A DNA stretch of 64,000 nt from Roseovarius indicus (GCF_008728195.1 NZ_CP031598.1:2170001-2234000); one strand, 5' to 3'; positions 41,395 to 52,464 are shown, numbered from the stretch's first letter. The notes: generated by a model from the sequence alone, not told the origin. Numbers and translations are program-made.

Positions 41395-41421
41395 ATTTTG
41401 AGTATTTTTGGCAAGATGAAG
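41395..41421 (+). repeat. Roseobacter-type intergenic motif, copy 1
   Basis: Contains GAGTATTTTTGGCAAGATGA. Near-identical copies are at 41471, 56595 and 60334. It lies 23 bp after soxB. Confidence 0.7.
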
Positions 41422-41470
41422 CCGGGCGCGCGGGAAGGTTTTCAACGGCGGGGCGCGCGGTGAGGGGCGG

Positions 41471-41496
41471 AATTTGAGTATTTTTGGAACAATGAA
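41471..41496 (+). repeat. Roseobacter-type intergenic motif, copy 2
   Basis: Contains TTGAGTATTTTTGGAACAAT and overlaps the start codon of the YceI gene (ATG at 41492). Copies 1 and 2 lie 76 bp apart, both upstream of that gene. Confidence 0.65.
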
Positions 41497-42133
41497 AGGG
41501 CTGGGGGGCGTCTTGACTCTGGCCGTGGTGCTGGGCGGGGCGGCTTTCGCGCAGGAGGCGGCATTGCCGGCAGGGAGCTATGCGCTTGATCCGTATCATT
41601 CGACCTTGCGGTTCTCGGTGAGCCACCTGGGGTTTTCCGACTACGTGATGAGTTTCGACCGGTTCGAGGCGGACCTGGAGCTGGACCCGGCGGCGCCGGG
41701 CGGGGCGGCGCTTTCGGTGACGGTGGACCCAAGCTCGCTCGACGTGCCGGCGCCGCCCGAGGGGTTCATGGGTGAGCTGATGGGCGAGAGCTGGCTGAAT
41801 GTCGCGGCGCATCCGGAGATCACCTTCGTGTCGACGGCGGTCGAGATGACGGGCGATAAGACCGCCACGGTGACGGGCGATCTGACCCTGCTGGGGGTGA
41901 CGAAGCCGGTGGTGCTGGAGGTGACGTTCAACGGGGGCTATGCCGGGCACCCGTTTGACCCCAATGCGCGGGTGGGCTTTTCGGGCACGGGCAGCTTCAG
42001 CCGGTCCGACTTCGGCATGGGGTTCGGCGTGCCTGCGCCGGGCACGACGATGGGCGTGGGCGATATGGTGTCGGTGGAAATCGAGGCCGAGTTCACCGGG
42101 CCGGCTTTGGAAGAAACACAGGACCAGGACTGA
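41492..42133 (+). CDS. YceI family periplasmic protein
   Basis: A 213-residue YceI lipocalin-like protein. The ATG at 41492 gives a signal peptide (MKGLGGVLTLAVVLGGAAFAQ); an in-frame TTG at 41474 would spoil it. Family marks: YALDPYHSTLRFSVSHLGFSDYVMSFDRFEADLELD, SELMGESWLNVAAHPEITFVS, VTGDLTLLGVTKPVVLEVTFN and FSRSDFGMGF. YceI proteins bind isoprenoid or polar lipids. It sits inside the sarcosine oxidase operon, 4 bp before soxD, and is preceded by repeated intergenic motifs, suggesting a later insertion. Confidence 0.88.
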   Translation: MKGLGGVLTLAVVLGGAAFAQEAALPAGSYALDPYHSTLRFSVSHLGFSDYVMSFDRFEADLELDPAAPGGAALSVTVDPSSLDVPAPPEGFMGELMGESWLNVAAHPEITFVSTAVEMTGDKTATVTGDLTLLGVTKPVVLEVTFNGGYAGHPFDPNARVGFSGTGSFSRSDFGMGFGVPAPGTTMGVGDMVSVEIEAEFTGPALEETQDQD

Positions 42134-42137
42134 GCGG

Positions 42138-42410
42138 ATGCGGATCAATTGCCCCAATTGCGGAGAGCGCGACCGGCGCGAGTTCTATTATGTCGGCGAT
42201 GCCGTGGCGATGGACCGCCCGGCGCCGGAGGCGGGCGAGGCCGCGTGGGACGATTACGTGCATAACCGGGACAACCCGGCCGGCGTGACGCGCGACCTGT
42301 GGTATCACGAAAGCGGGTGTTCGGCGTGGCTGGTGGTGACGCGGGATACGCGGACGCATGCGATCGAGAAGGTGGAATTGGCGCAGGCCATCAAGGAGGC
42401 GGGCGCATGA
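42138..42410 (+). CDS. soxD: Sarcosine oxidase delta subunit
   Basis: A 90-residue subunit starting MRINCPNCGERDRREFYYVGDA. The CPNCG and later HESGCSAWL cysteines/His bind zinc in the heterotetramer. WYHESGCSAWLVVTRDTRTHAIEKV is highly typical. It starts 4 bp after YceI and overlaps soxA by 4 bp. Confidence 0.93.
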   Translation: MRINCPNCGERDRREFYYVGDAVAMDRPAPEAGEAAWDDYVHNRDNPAGVTRDLWYHESGCSAWLVVTRDTRTHAIEKVELAQAIKEAGA

Positions 42411-45337
42411 GGGTTGCGGGCGAGGGGCTGATCAACCGCAGGCGGCGGGTGGAGTTTTCCTTTGACGGGCGCAGCTACCAGGGGGTCGAGGGGGATACGC
42501 TGGCCTCGGCACTGCTGGCCAACGATATCCGGCTGATCGGGCGATCGTTCAAGTATCACCGGCCGAGGGGGCTGCTGACCGCCGGAAGCGAGGAGCCAAA
42601 CGGCCTTGTGACCACGGGCCGCGGTGCGGGGCAGGAGCCCAACATGCGCGCCACGATGGTGGAGCTGTTCGACGGGTTGCAGGCGCGGAGCCAGAACAAC
42701 TGGCCGTCGCTGGATTTCGACCTGATGTCGGTGAACGATCTGGCGGCGCCCTTCCTGGGGGCGGGGTTCTATTACAAGACCTTCATGTGGCCGCCGAAAT
42801 TCTGGGAGAAGGTCTATGAGCCGGTCATTCGGCGGGCGGCGGGCCTCGGCGCGCTGTCGATGGAGGCCAATGCCGACAAGTACGAGAAGGCCTGGGCGCA
42901 TTGCGATCTGCTGGTGATCGGGGCGGGGCCGGCCGGTTTGATGGCGGCGTTGACGGCGGCGCGGGCCGGGGTCGACGTGGTGCTGGCCGAGGAGGATGTG
43001 CGCACGGGCGGGCGGCTCAATGCCGAGACGTTCGAGGTGGATGGTGTGCCCGGGCGCGTGTGGGCCGAGGAGGTGACGCGGGAGCTGGCGGCGATGGAGA
43101 ATGTGCGCCTGCTGACGCGGACCACGGTGACCGGGGCCTATGATCATGGCACCTACGGCGCGCTGGAGCGGCTGTCGCCGGCGGAGGCGGCGAAGAAGGG
43201 CGCGCCGAGGGAGTGTTTCTGGCGGATCGTGGCGAAGCGGGCGGTGCTGGCCGCCGGCGCGCTGGAGCGGCCGATCGCGTTTCAGAACAATGACCGGCCG
43301 GGGATCATGAACGCCAGTGCCGTGCGGGCCTATGTGAACCGCTGGTGCGTGAGCCCGGGGCAGAGCGTGGCGGTCTTTGGCAACAACGACGATGCGCACC
43401 GGACGGCGGCGGATCTGCTGGAGGCGGGGGTGCATGTGAGCGCGCTGGTGGATGCGCGGCATGATGCGGTGAGCGATCTGGACGTGCCGTTCTACGCGGG
43501 GGCACAGGTGTGCAACAGCGAGGGGCGGCGCGGGCTGGAGGCGATCTCGATTGCCCGCGCCTCGGGGATCGAGAAGGTGAAGGCCGAGGGGCTGGCGGTG
43601 TCGGGCGGGTGGAACCCGACGGTGCACCTGACCTGTCACATGAACGGGCGGCCGGTGTGGAATTCGGAGATTGCGGCGTTTGTACCTCAGGCCGGGGCCG
43701 TGCCGGGGCTGGTGACGGCGGGGGCCTGCGAGGGGGTGTTCTCGACGCGCGGCTGCCTTGAGGCGGGCGTTCGGGTGGCCTCGGCGGTGCTGGAGGATCT
43801 GGGGGTGAAGGTGCCCAAGGTCGATGTGCCGGGGGCCGAGGATAGCGCTTACGACATCAGCCCGCTCTGGGCCGTGCCGGGGAAGGGCCGGGCGTGGCTG
43901 GATTTCCAGAACGACGTGACCGTGAAGGACGTGAAGCAGGCCGCGACGGAGAATTTCCGCTCGGTCGAGCATATGAAGCGCTACACCACGCAGGGCATGG
44001 CGACGGACCAGGGGAAGAATTCGAACGTCGCGGCGCTGGCGGTGCTGGCGGATGTGACGGGTCGGGGGATTCCCGAGACTGGGACGACGACGTTCCGGCC
44101 GCCTTACGTGCCCGTCTCCATCGCCGCGCTGGGCGCGGGCGGGCAGGGCAAGGGGTTCGCGCCGCAGCGCTTCACCACCTCCCATGCCGCGAGCGTGGAA
44201 CGCGGGGCGCCGATGATCGAGGCGGGGCTGTGGTATCGGCCGAGCTATTTCCCGCAAAAGGGCGAGCGCACGTGGCGGCAATCCTGCGACCGGGAGGTCG
44301 GGATGGTGCGCGAGCATGTGGGGGTGTCGGATGTCTCGACCCTTGGCAAGATCGACATCCAGGGGCCGGATGCCGGGGCGTTTCTGGATTTCGTCTATAC
44401 CAACCTGTTCTCGACCCTGAAGGTGGGGCGGGTGCGGTACGGGCTGATGCTGCGCGAAGACGGGCACGTGATGGATGACGGCACGACCGCGCGGCTGGGG
44501 GAAAACCATTACCTGATGACCACCACCACCGCCGCGGCGGGGGAAGTGATGCGGCACCTGGAATTCGTGCAGCAATGTCTGCGCCCGGAGATGGACGTGC
44601 GGTTCGTGTCGGTGACGGAGCAATGGGCGCAGTTTGCCGTGGCCGGGCCGAAATCGCGGGAGCTGCTGAACGGGCTGCTGGACGCGGCGATTGATGACGA
44701 GGCGTGGCCGTTCATGTCCTGCGGGGAGGTTTCCGTCGGGGGCGTGAAAGGGCGGCTGTTCCGGATCTCCTTCTCGGGCGAGCATGCCTACGAGGTGGCA
44801 GTGCCGGCGCGGTATGGCGCGTCGCTGTTCAGTGAGTTGGTGACCCGGGCCGAGGCGCTGGAGGGCGGGCCTTACGGGATGGAGGCGCTGAACGTTCTCC
44901 GGATCGAGAAGGGGTTCATCACCCATGCCGAGATTCATGGGCGCACCACGGCGTTCGATATCGGGATGGCAAGGATGGTGAGCCAGAAGAAGGATTGCAT
45001 CGGGAAGACGATGGCGGCGCGGGATGGTTTGATGGACGAGACCCGCGAGCAGCTTGTCGGGCTGAAACCGGTGGGTGCCGTGAAGCAGCTGGTGGCCGGC
45101 GCGCATCTCTTCAACGAGGGGGACGAGGCCGTGCGCACCAAGGATCAGGGCTATATCACCTCGGTGGCGTTTTCGCCGACCTTCGGGCATGTCATGGCGC
45201 TGGGGTTCCTCAAGAACGGCCGGGCGCGGGTGGGCGACCGCATCCGTATGGTCGAGCATCTGAAGGGGGTGCAGACGGTCTGTGAGGTGATCGACCCGGT
45301 GCAGTTCGACCCAGAGGGAGGGCGTGTGCGTGGTTGA
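42407..45337 (+). CDS. soxA: Sarcosine oxidase alpha subunit
   Basis: A 976-residue subunit from the ATG overlapping the soxD stop. The N-terminal ferredoxin-like part (VEFSFDGRSYQGVEGDTLASALLAN, FKYHRPRGLL) is followed by the NAD-binding site LLVIGAGPAGLMAALTAARAG and the central FAD/NAD domain, and from about residue 600 a C-terminal aminomethyltransferase (GCV_T) domain with the folate site (YGLMLREDGHVMDDG, RIEKGFITHAEIHGRTT). It receives the methylene group onto tetrahydrofolate. Confidence 0.95.
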   Translation: MRVAGEGLINRRRRVEFSFDGRSYQGVEGDTLASALLANDIRLIGRSFKYHRPRGLLTAGSEEPNGLVTTGRGAGQEPNMRATMVELFDGLQARSQNNWPSLDFDLMSVNDLAAPFLGAGFYYKTFMWPPKFWEKVYEPVIRRAAGLGALSMEANADKYEKAWAHCDLLVIGAGPAGLMAALTAARAGVDVVLAEEDVRTGGRLNAETFEVDGVPGRVWAEEVTRELAAMENVRLLTRTTVTGAYDHGTYGALERLSPAEAAKKGAPRECFWRIVAKRAVLAAGALERPIAFQNNDRPGIMNASAVRAYVNRWCVSPGQSVAVFGNNDDAHRTAADLLEAGVHVSALVDARHDAVSDLDVPFYAGAQVCNSEGRRGLEAISIARASGIEKVKAEGLAVSGGWNPTVHLTCHMNGRPVWNSEIAAFVPQAGAVPGLVTAGACEGVFSTRGCLEAGVRVASAVLEDLGVKVPKVDVPGAEDSAYDISPLWAVPGKGRAWLDFQNDVTVKDVKQAATENFRSVEHMKRYTTQGMATDQGKNSNVAALAVLADVTGRGIPETGTTTFRPPYVPVSIAALGAGGQGKGFAPQRFTTSHAASVERGAPMIEAGLWYRPSYFPQKGERTWRQSCDREVGMVREHVGVSDVSTLGKIDIQGPDAGAFLDFVYTNLFSTLKVGRVRYGLMLREDGHVMDDGTTARLGENHYLMTTTTAAAGEVMRHLEFVQQCLRPEMDVRFVSVTEQWAQFAVAGPKSRELLNGLLDAAIDDEAWPFMSCGEVSVGGVKGRLFRISFSGEHAYEVAVPARYGASLFSELVTRAEALEGGPYGMEALNVLRIEKGFITHAEIHGRTTAFDIGMARMVSQKKDCIGKTMAARDGLMDETREQLVGLKPVGAVKQLVAGAHLFNEGDEAVRTKDQGYITSVAFSPTFGHVMALGFLKNGRARVGDRIRMVEHLKGVQTVCEVIDPVQFDPEGGRVRG

Positions 45338-45881
45338 GTTGACGGCAATGACCCCGCTTGACGGGATGGCGCCGGTGGCGATCGGCAAGGTGACGTTGAG
45401 CGAGGTGGATCTCGGGCGCCTGACGACGGTGGCGCCGGACAAGGGCCGCGATGGCAAGCTGGGCGAGGCGCTGAAGGCGGCGCACGGGATGGCGTGGCCG
45501 GGGCCGAACCGGGCGACGGGGAAACAGGGCGCGCGGGCCATCTGGTTCGGGCAGCGGATGGCGCTGCTGGCGGGGCCGGAAGCGGACACGACGCTGGCCG
45601 AGCATGCCGCGATGACCGATCAGTCGGATGCCTGGGTGGCGGTGACGCTGGAGGGTGAACAGGCGGCCGAGGTTCTGGCTCGGGTCACGCCCATCGACCT
45701 GCGGCCGCAGGTCTTCAAGCGGGGGCATACGGCGCGGACCGAGCTGCAGCACATGATGGCGTCGATCACGAAGACGGCTGACGACACGTTCCTGATCCTC
45801 GTCTTCCGGTCCTTCGCCGACACGCTGCTGCATGATCTCAGGGCCGCCATGGAAGGGGTTGCGGCGCGGGGCCGGCCCTGA
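45330..45881 (+). CDS. soxG: Sarcosine oxidase gamma subunit
   Basis: A 183-residue subunit. GTG at 45330 is chosen because GGAGG lies 8 bp upstream; GTG at 45324 is too close to it. Landmarks: WPGPNRATGKQGARAIWFGQRMALLAG, VTLEGEQAAEVLARVTPIDLRPQVFKRGHTARTELQHM and FRSFADTLLHDL. It completes soxBDAG. Confidence 0.92.
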   Translation: MVELTAMTPLDGMAPVAIGKVTLSEVDLGRLTTVAPDKGRDGKLGEALKAAHGMAWPGPNRATGKQGARAIWFGQRMALLAGPEADTTLAEHAAMTDQSDAWVAVTLEGEQAAEVLARVTPIDLRPQVFKRGHTARTELQHMMASITKTADDTFLILVFRSFADTLLHDLRAAMEGVAARGRP

Positions 45882-45909
45882 CACTCTGGACCGCGTTTGT
45901 TGATTGCGG

Positions 45910-46233
45910 ATGAGGCGGCTGCCCATGCCCCGGTTTCTGATGGCCCTTTTGCTGTGCTGCGCGCTGCCCGTGGCGGCGCCCGCGCAGGGCTTGGGCAAGG
46001 AGAATTGCAGCGCGACGAAACAGATCCTGTCGGTCGCCATCAAGGGCCGCAAGGCCGGGCTGACGGCGCGCTCGCTCAAGTCGCAGCTGACCACGGGGCG
46101 CGCGGCGGTGGCCGAGAGATACCGCCCCACGGTGGCGACGCTGGTCGATCTTGTCTTCACGCTCGACCAGGCCAGCCTGACCGAGAAGACCGCGACGGAT
46201 TACGAAACCGAATGTCTCAACTATAAGCCGTGA
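45910..46233 (+). CDS. Small secreted protein, unknown function
   Basis: A 107-residue protein with a signal peptide (MPRFLMALLLCCALPVAAPAQ after a 5-residue extension; ATG at 45925 is an alternative start). The mature part has two cysteines and a helical layout (SATKQILSVAIKGRKAGLTARSLKSQL...TLVDLVFTLDQASL). No family is recognised. It sits between soxG and dnaG. Confidence 0.65.
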   Translation: MRRLPMPRFLMALLLCCALPVAAPAQGLGKENCSATKQILSVAIKGRKAGLTARSLKSQLTTGRAAVAERYRPTVATLVDLVFTLDQASLTEKTATDYETECLNYKP

Positions 46234-46274
46234 GCGCCCTTGGCCCCGCCGCCGGATTGCCCCATATTCAGGGG

Positions 46275-48239
46275 ATGAGCCTGCCCCCCGGATTCCTTGA
46301 CGAGCTGAGAACGCGCACCTCGCTGTCGCAGGTGGTGGGCCGCAAGGTCATGTGGGACAATCGCAAGTCGAACCAGGGCAAGGGCGACATGTGGGCGCCG
46401 TGCCCGTTCCACCACGAGAAGACGGCCAGTTTCCACGTCGATGACCGGAAGGGATATTACTACTGCTTCGGCTGCCACGCGAAGGGCGACGCCATCAGTT
46501 TCGTGCGCGAAACCGAGAATGTCGATTTCATGGAGGCGGTGAAGATCCTGGCGCAGGAGGCCGGGATGACCGTGCCCGAGCGCGACCCGCAAGCCCAGCA
46601 GAAGGCCGACCGGCGGACCGAACTGATCGAGGTGATGGAGATGGCGGTGCGCCATTTCCGGATGTCGCTCAGCACCGGGGCCGGGGCGACGGCGCGGGAG
46701 TATCTTGTCGGGCGGGGCCTGAAGGAGGACGCGCTCGAGCGCTTCGAGATCGGCTTTGCGCCCGATGGCTGGCAGGGGTTGTGGGATCACCTGACCGGCA
46801 AGGGGGTGGAGCCGCAGAAGATCCTCGATTGCGGGCTGGCGAAGGCGTCGCAGCGGGGCGGCAAACCCTATGACACGTTCCGCAACCGCATCATGTTTCC
46901 CATTCGCGACGTGCGGGGGCGGTGTATCGCCTTTGGCGGGCGGGCGATGGACCCCGACGACAACGCGAAATACCTGAACTCGCCCGAGACCGAGCTCTTC
47001 GACAAGTCGCATACGCTCTATAACCACGCGCCTGCGCGCGAGGCGGCGGGCAAGGGCCAGCCGCTGATCGTGGCGGAAGGGTATATGGACGTGATTGCGC
47101 TGTCCGAGGCGGGGTTCGAGGCGGCGGTGGCGCCGCTCGGCACGGCGGTGACCGAGCATCAGCTGCAACTCCTGTGGCGGATTGCCGACGAGCCGATCGT
47201 GGCGCTGGATGGCGACACGGCGGGCCTGCGGGCGGCCTACCGGGTGATCGACCTGGCGCTGCCGCTGCTGGAGGCGGGCAAGTCGTTGCGGTTCGCCCTG
47301 ATGCCCGAGGGGCAGGACCCCGACGACCTGTTGCGCCGCGAGGGGGCCGGGGCCGTGCAGGGCGTGCTCGATGCCGCGATGCCGATGGTCACGTTGCTGT
47401 GGCAGCGCGAAACCGAGGGTCGGCAGTATGACAGTCCCGAGCGGCGGGCCGCGCTCGACAAGGCGCTGCGCGAGAAGATCCAGTTGATCAAGGACCCCTC
47501 GATTCGCCACCATTACGGGCAGGCGGTGAAGGACCTGCGCTGGCAGCTGTTCAACCCGCGCAACACTCAGCCGGGCGGGCAGGGCCAGAGGCGCGGCGGC
47601 GGCAAGGGCAAGTGGACGCCCATCGCGCCGGTGCGGGCCGAGACCAAGAGCTCGCTTCTGGTGACCTCGGACGAGAAAGCCTATGGCGCGCTGCGCGAGG
47701 CGGTGATCCTGGCCGTGCTGATCCTGACGCCCGAGGTGATGGAGGAGTTCGAGAGCCGGATCGAGGATCTGCCCTGTACCGGGCCGGACCATGCTCGCCT
47801 GCGTGACCTGCTGCTGCGCCATGGCGACACCGGGGCCGAGAGCCTGAGGGAATATATTGCCGCGGAAATGGGGCCCGAGGCCGTTGAAAACCTGTGCCGC
47901 CGACCCCATGTCGCGCTCATCCCCGCGGTGCGTCGGCCCGGTGACCAGGACCTGGCCCGGCAGACCGTGAAGGAGGAGCTTGAGAAACTCGATGCCGCCC
48001 GCGGACTGGAACAGGAAATCAGCGAGGCGACCGAGGATATCGGCGGGATGGCCGGAGAGTTCATGACCCACCGGCTCAAGGCGGCCGCGCAGGCGCGCGA
48101 AAGCGCGACGCGCAGCGTGCAGGAGGATCAGACCGAGTATGAAATAGGGGCCAACGGCGCCCCGATCAGCCGGTCGGAAAAAGAGGCGTTTGACGCATTA
48201 TTGGAGACCATGGGGTTTCCGAAGAATCACGATGAGTGA
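46275..48239 (+). CDS. dnaG: DNA primase
   Basis: A 654-residue primase. The ATG at 46275 gives MSLPPGFLDELRTRTSLSQVVGRKV, the family start; an upstream GTG adds 15 unlikely residues. The CHC2 zinc finger is CPFHHEKTASFHVDDRKGYYYCFGC (about 40-64), the TOPRIM motifs are LIVAEGYMDVIAL and VALDGDTAGLRAA, and the C-terminus is the helicase-binding part. It makes RNA primers at forks. dnaG-rpoD is the ancestral order. Confidence 0.95.
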   Translation: MSLPPGFLDELRTRTSLSQVVGRKVMWDNRKSNQGKGDMWAPCPFHHEKTASFHVDDRKGYYYCFGCHAKGDAISFVRETENVDFMEAVKILAQEAGMTVPERDPQAQQKADRRTELIEVMEMAVRHFRMSLSTGAGATAREYLVGRGLKEDALERFEIGFAPDGWQGLWDHLTGKGVEPQKILDCGLAKASQRGGKPYDTFRNRIMFPIRDVRGRCIAFGGRAMDPDDNAKYLNSPETELFDKSHTLYNHAPAREAAGKGQPLIVAEGYMDVIALSEAGFEAAVAPLGTAVTEHQLQLLWRIADEPIVALDGDTAGLRAAYRVIDLALPLLEAGKSLRFALMPEGQDPDDLLRREGAGAVQGVLDAAMPMVTLLWQRETEGRQYDSPERRAALDKALREKIQLIKDPSIRHHYGQAVKDLRWQLFNPRNTQPGGQGQRRGGGKGKWTPIAPVRAETKSSLLVTSDEKAYGALREAVILAVLILTPEVMEEFESRIEDLPCTGPDHARLRDLLLRHGDTGAESLREYIAAEMGPEAVENLCRRPHVALIPAVRRPGDQDLARQTVKEELEKLDAARGLEQEISEATEDIGGMAGEFMTHRLKAAAQARESATRSVQEDQTEYEIGANGAPISRSEKEAFDALLETMGFPKNHDE

Positions 48240-48325
48240 CTTTTGGGCACGAATCAGTAAAGAAATCAGGGTAAAGGGTTTGCGAATCAGCAGATCGCGC
48301 TATTGATTCGGGTTATCCGCGAATC
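48224..48325. promoter_or_regulatory. Cluster of five GANTC sites in the dnaG-rpoD gap
   Basis: GAATC at 48224, 48251, 48284 and 48321, and GATTC at 48305, five sites in 102 bp of GC-rich DNA. GANTC is the target of the CcrM methyltransferase, which times transcription in the cell cycle of many alphaproteobacteria. The gap is where the rpoD promoter should be. Confidence 0.65.
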
Positions 48326-48351
48326 ACCCGCCCACTGTTCAGGAGACGTTC

Positions 48352-50352
<2,001 letters not shown>

Positions 50353-50381
50353 GCGGGCGACACAGCCGGATATGGATAGAG

Positions 50382-50407
50382 CGGGCCGTCGGCAGACGGC
50401 CCGTTTT
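50382..50407 (+). terminator. Rho-independent terminator of rpoD
   Basis: Perfect 9-bp stem CGGGCCGTC / GACGGCCCG, loop GGCA, then TTTT, 30 bp after the rpoD stop. Confidence 0.88.
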
Positions 50408-50483
50408 GCGTTCAGGGCCGGCGGCTTCTGGGAACGGGGAGGGACGAGAGTTTGTTTGAGATGGACCACGGCGGGGCGCCGCG

Positions 50484-50867
50484 ATGATCGAATATCGGTT
50501 CTACATCCATGATTTCGACGGTGATGCGAAGGAGGTTGCAGAGTTCCTGGGCTTCCCCGATGCACGCCACGCGAACCGAGGCGAGCGCAATTCGGAGAAG
50601 GTCATACCCCGACGGAACAGCGTGATCTTCTCGGTCGATGACCCGACGGGACAGGACGCAAGCCGCCTGACAGCCTTTGCGAAGGGCGTGACGAACAGGC
50701 GCGAAAAACTGAGAGGCTTGGGAGGCGGGACGACATACAAGCTCGCGCTGATCCTCACCGGGTACGGGGCCGAGTATGACGTGCACGTCACCATTCCAAC
50801 CGAGATTACCAAGATAGCCTGCGAGCTTGGCTGTGAGATCGACGTCTTTGTCTCGAGCGTGGATTGA
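50484..50867 (+). CDS. DUF4279-like protein
   Basis: A 127-residue protein: IEYRFYIHDFDGDAKEVAEFLGFPDARHANRGER at the start and IPTEITKIACELGCEIDVFVSS at the end, the shape of DUF4279 proteins, many of which are found beside toxin loci as possible immunity proteins. No toxin gene is next to it, so no function is claimed. Confidence 0.6.
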   Translation: MIEYRFYIHDFDGDAKEVAEFLGFPDARHANRGERNSEKVIPRRNSVIFSVDDPTGQDASRLTAFAKGVTNRREKLRGLGGGTTYKLALILTGYGAEYDVHVTIPTEITKIACELGCEIDVFVSSVD

Positions 50868-51031
50868 TCCGGCGGACCGGTTTTGAAGGCTTTCCGGTAA
50901 GACCCGGAAACCGTCACGACGGAACGGCCGCAAATTCGCCCCCGACCTTGACACCACCCGCCCCCGCGCCCACCCTTTGACAGGTCCGGCGCCTGTCCGG
51001 GCCTGTGCTGCAACGAATGGAAAGGCTGCCC

Positions 51032-51328
51032 ATGTCGCTCTTGTCACGTCTCTTCGGGTCCGGCTCCGGGTCGGAGAAGGGCTCTGCGCCTCAGCACGAG
51101 CCGGTCACGTACGAGGGCTTCACCATCCATCCCGAGCCGATCAAGGAAGGCGGCACCTATCGCGTGGCCGCGCGGATCGAGAAGGAAGTGGAGGGCGAGA
51201 TGCGCTCGCACCAACTGATCCGGGCCGACATGGTGAGCGACCCAGATCAGGCGGCGACGGAATCGACGCGCAAGGCGCAGCGGCTGATCGACGAGCGGGG
51301 CGACAAACTGTTCGACCGGCCCCGGTGA
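51032..51328 (+). CDS. HlyU family protein
   Basis: A 98-residue protein of the alphaproteobacterial HlyU_transcript type: SLLSRLFG start, VTYEGFTIHPEPIKEGGTYRVAARIEKEVEGEMRSHQLIRADM and RKAQRLIDERGDKLF. It was named after the Vibrio hemolysin activator, but here it is a standalone small protein of uncertain role. Confidence 0.8.
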   Translation: MSLLSRLFGSGSGSEKGSAPQHEPVTYEGFTIHPEPIKEGGTYRVAARIEKEVEGEMRSHQLIRADMVSDPDQAATESTRKAQRLIDERGDKLFDRPR

Positions 51329-51333
51329 CGTAG

Positions 51334-51351
51334 GGTGGGTGCCAACCCACC
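51334..51351. terminator. Hairpin after the HlyU gene
   Basis: GGTGGGT / ACCCACC with loop GCCA, 5 bp after the stop; no T-run follows. Confidence 0.5.
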
Positions 51352-51409
51352 GCGCCTGACATAACGCCCCATTGCGCCCGCGCCGCGCCCGGCGTCTACT
51401 GCGCGGGAC

Positions 51410-51868
51410 ATGGCCAGAGACCTCTCAGACCTTCCCCAGGACCTGCGCGACCGGATCGCGGGGCAGGATCTTGTCGTCTTCGACGGGGAATGCGTGCTCT
51501 GCTCGGGGTTCTTCCGCTTCATGCTGGCCCATGACCGGGCCGGGCGGTTCCGGTTCGCCACGGCCCAGTCGCCGCTTGGCACCGAGCTTTACACCGCGCT
51601 GGGGCTGTCGACGGAGGAGTACGAGACCAACCTCGTGATCGTGGGCGGCCGGATTTACGAGAAGCTCGATGCCTTTGCCGCGGCGATGCGGGCGATCGGC
51701 TGGCCATGGCGGGGGCTGTCGGCGGTGCGCGTGTTGCCGGCGTGGCTCAAGACGCCCGCCTATACCGCCATCGCGCGCAACCGGTATCGCCTTTTCGGGC
51801 GGTACGAGACCTGCATGATGCCCGATGCCGCGGTCAGGGCGCGGTTCCTGCAAGGGGGCTGGGGATGA
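51410..51868 (+). CDS. DCC family thiol-disulfide oxidoreductase (DUF393)
   Basis: A 152-residue protein with the DCC-family site LVVFDGECVLCSGFFRFML (CVLC) and the C-terminal WLKTPAYTAIARNRYRLFGRYETCMMPDAAVRARF. A thioredoxin-like fold is predicted for the family. It overlaps the next gene by 4 bp, so they are an operon. Confidence 0.85.
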   Translation: MARDLSDLPQDLRDRIAGQDLVVFDGECVLCSGFFRFMLAHDRAGRFRFATAQSPLGTELYTALGLSTEEYETNLVIVGGRIYEKLDAFAAAMRAIGWPWRGLSAVRVLPAWLKTPAYTAIARNRYRLFGRYETCMMPDAAVRARFLQGGWG

Positions 51869-52464
51869 GCGGTGATCCGTTCGACGCGGCGATCGCGGCC
51901 AGGGGGCTGGCGGTGGCCCCGGCGGTGCGGGCGTTCCACGCGGGCGAGGGGGTCTATGAAGGCCGGGCCGAGATCACCCGGGGGCGGCACGTGTTGGTGC
52001 GGCTGGGGCTGTGGCTGGCGGGGATGCCGCCCGAGGGGCGGGATGTGCCGGTGCGCGTGCGCGTGACGGGAGACCGAGACGGCTCGGTCTGGCGGCGTGA
52101 TTTCGGCGGGCACGTGACGGTGTCGCGCCTGCGCCATGACCGGTCGAGCGGGCATGTCGAGGAACGGTTCGGCCCGGTGCGCCTGGCGCTGTCGGTGACG
52201 GTCGAGGGCGGGGCGCTTGTCGTGGGCGTGGCCGGCATGTCGGTGCTGGGCGTGCCGGTGCCCAAGGGGCTGCGGCCGGTGAGCGAGACGCGGGAGTTCG
52301 AGGACGAGGACGGGCGGTTCCGCTTCGATGTGGGCGCCCGCATCCCGTGGCTCGGGCCGGTGATCCGCTACGAGGGGTGGCTTGAGCCCGCGCCTCAGGC
52401 GCGGGTCAGCGGTTCGCCAGCCATTCCGCCACGGTCATCCAGATCGGCAGGGTCGCCGCGCTGA
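51865..52464 (+). CDS. DUF4166-type protein
   Basis: A 199-residue protein: DPFDAAIAARGLAVAPAVRAFHAGEGVYEGRAEITRGRHVLVRLGLWLAGMPPEG, then VWRRDFGGHVTVSRLRHDRSSGHVEERFGPVRLALSV. DUF4166 proteins are often paired with DCC or saccharopine-dehydrogenase-like genes. The last 20-odd residues lie in the 59-bp tail-to-tail overlap with the AEC transporter gene and look like antisense translation, so the functional end may be near WLEP. Confidence 0.75.
   Translation: MSGDPFDAAIAARGLAVAPAVRAFHAGEGVYEGRAEITRGRHVLVRLGLWLAGMPPEGRDVPVRVRVTGDRDGSVWRRDFGGHVTVSRLRHDRSSGHVEERFGPVRLALSVTVEGGALVVGVAGMSVLGVPVPKGLRPVSETREFEDEDGRFRFDVGARIPWLGPVIRYEGWLEPAPQARVSGSPAIPPRSSRSAGSPR

Noticed and set aside
42305..45589. 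1094-codon open frame antisense to soxA
   Set aside because: A shadow frame caused by GC-rich third positions; Arg/His/Pro-rich with no domain, and it covers the clear soxA gene.
50484..50867. Toxin-immunity pair around the DUF4279-like gene
   Set aside because: No toxin-like gene on either side; neighbours are rpoD and an HlyU gene.
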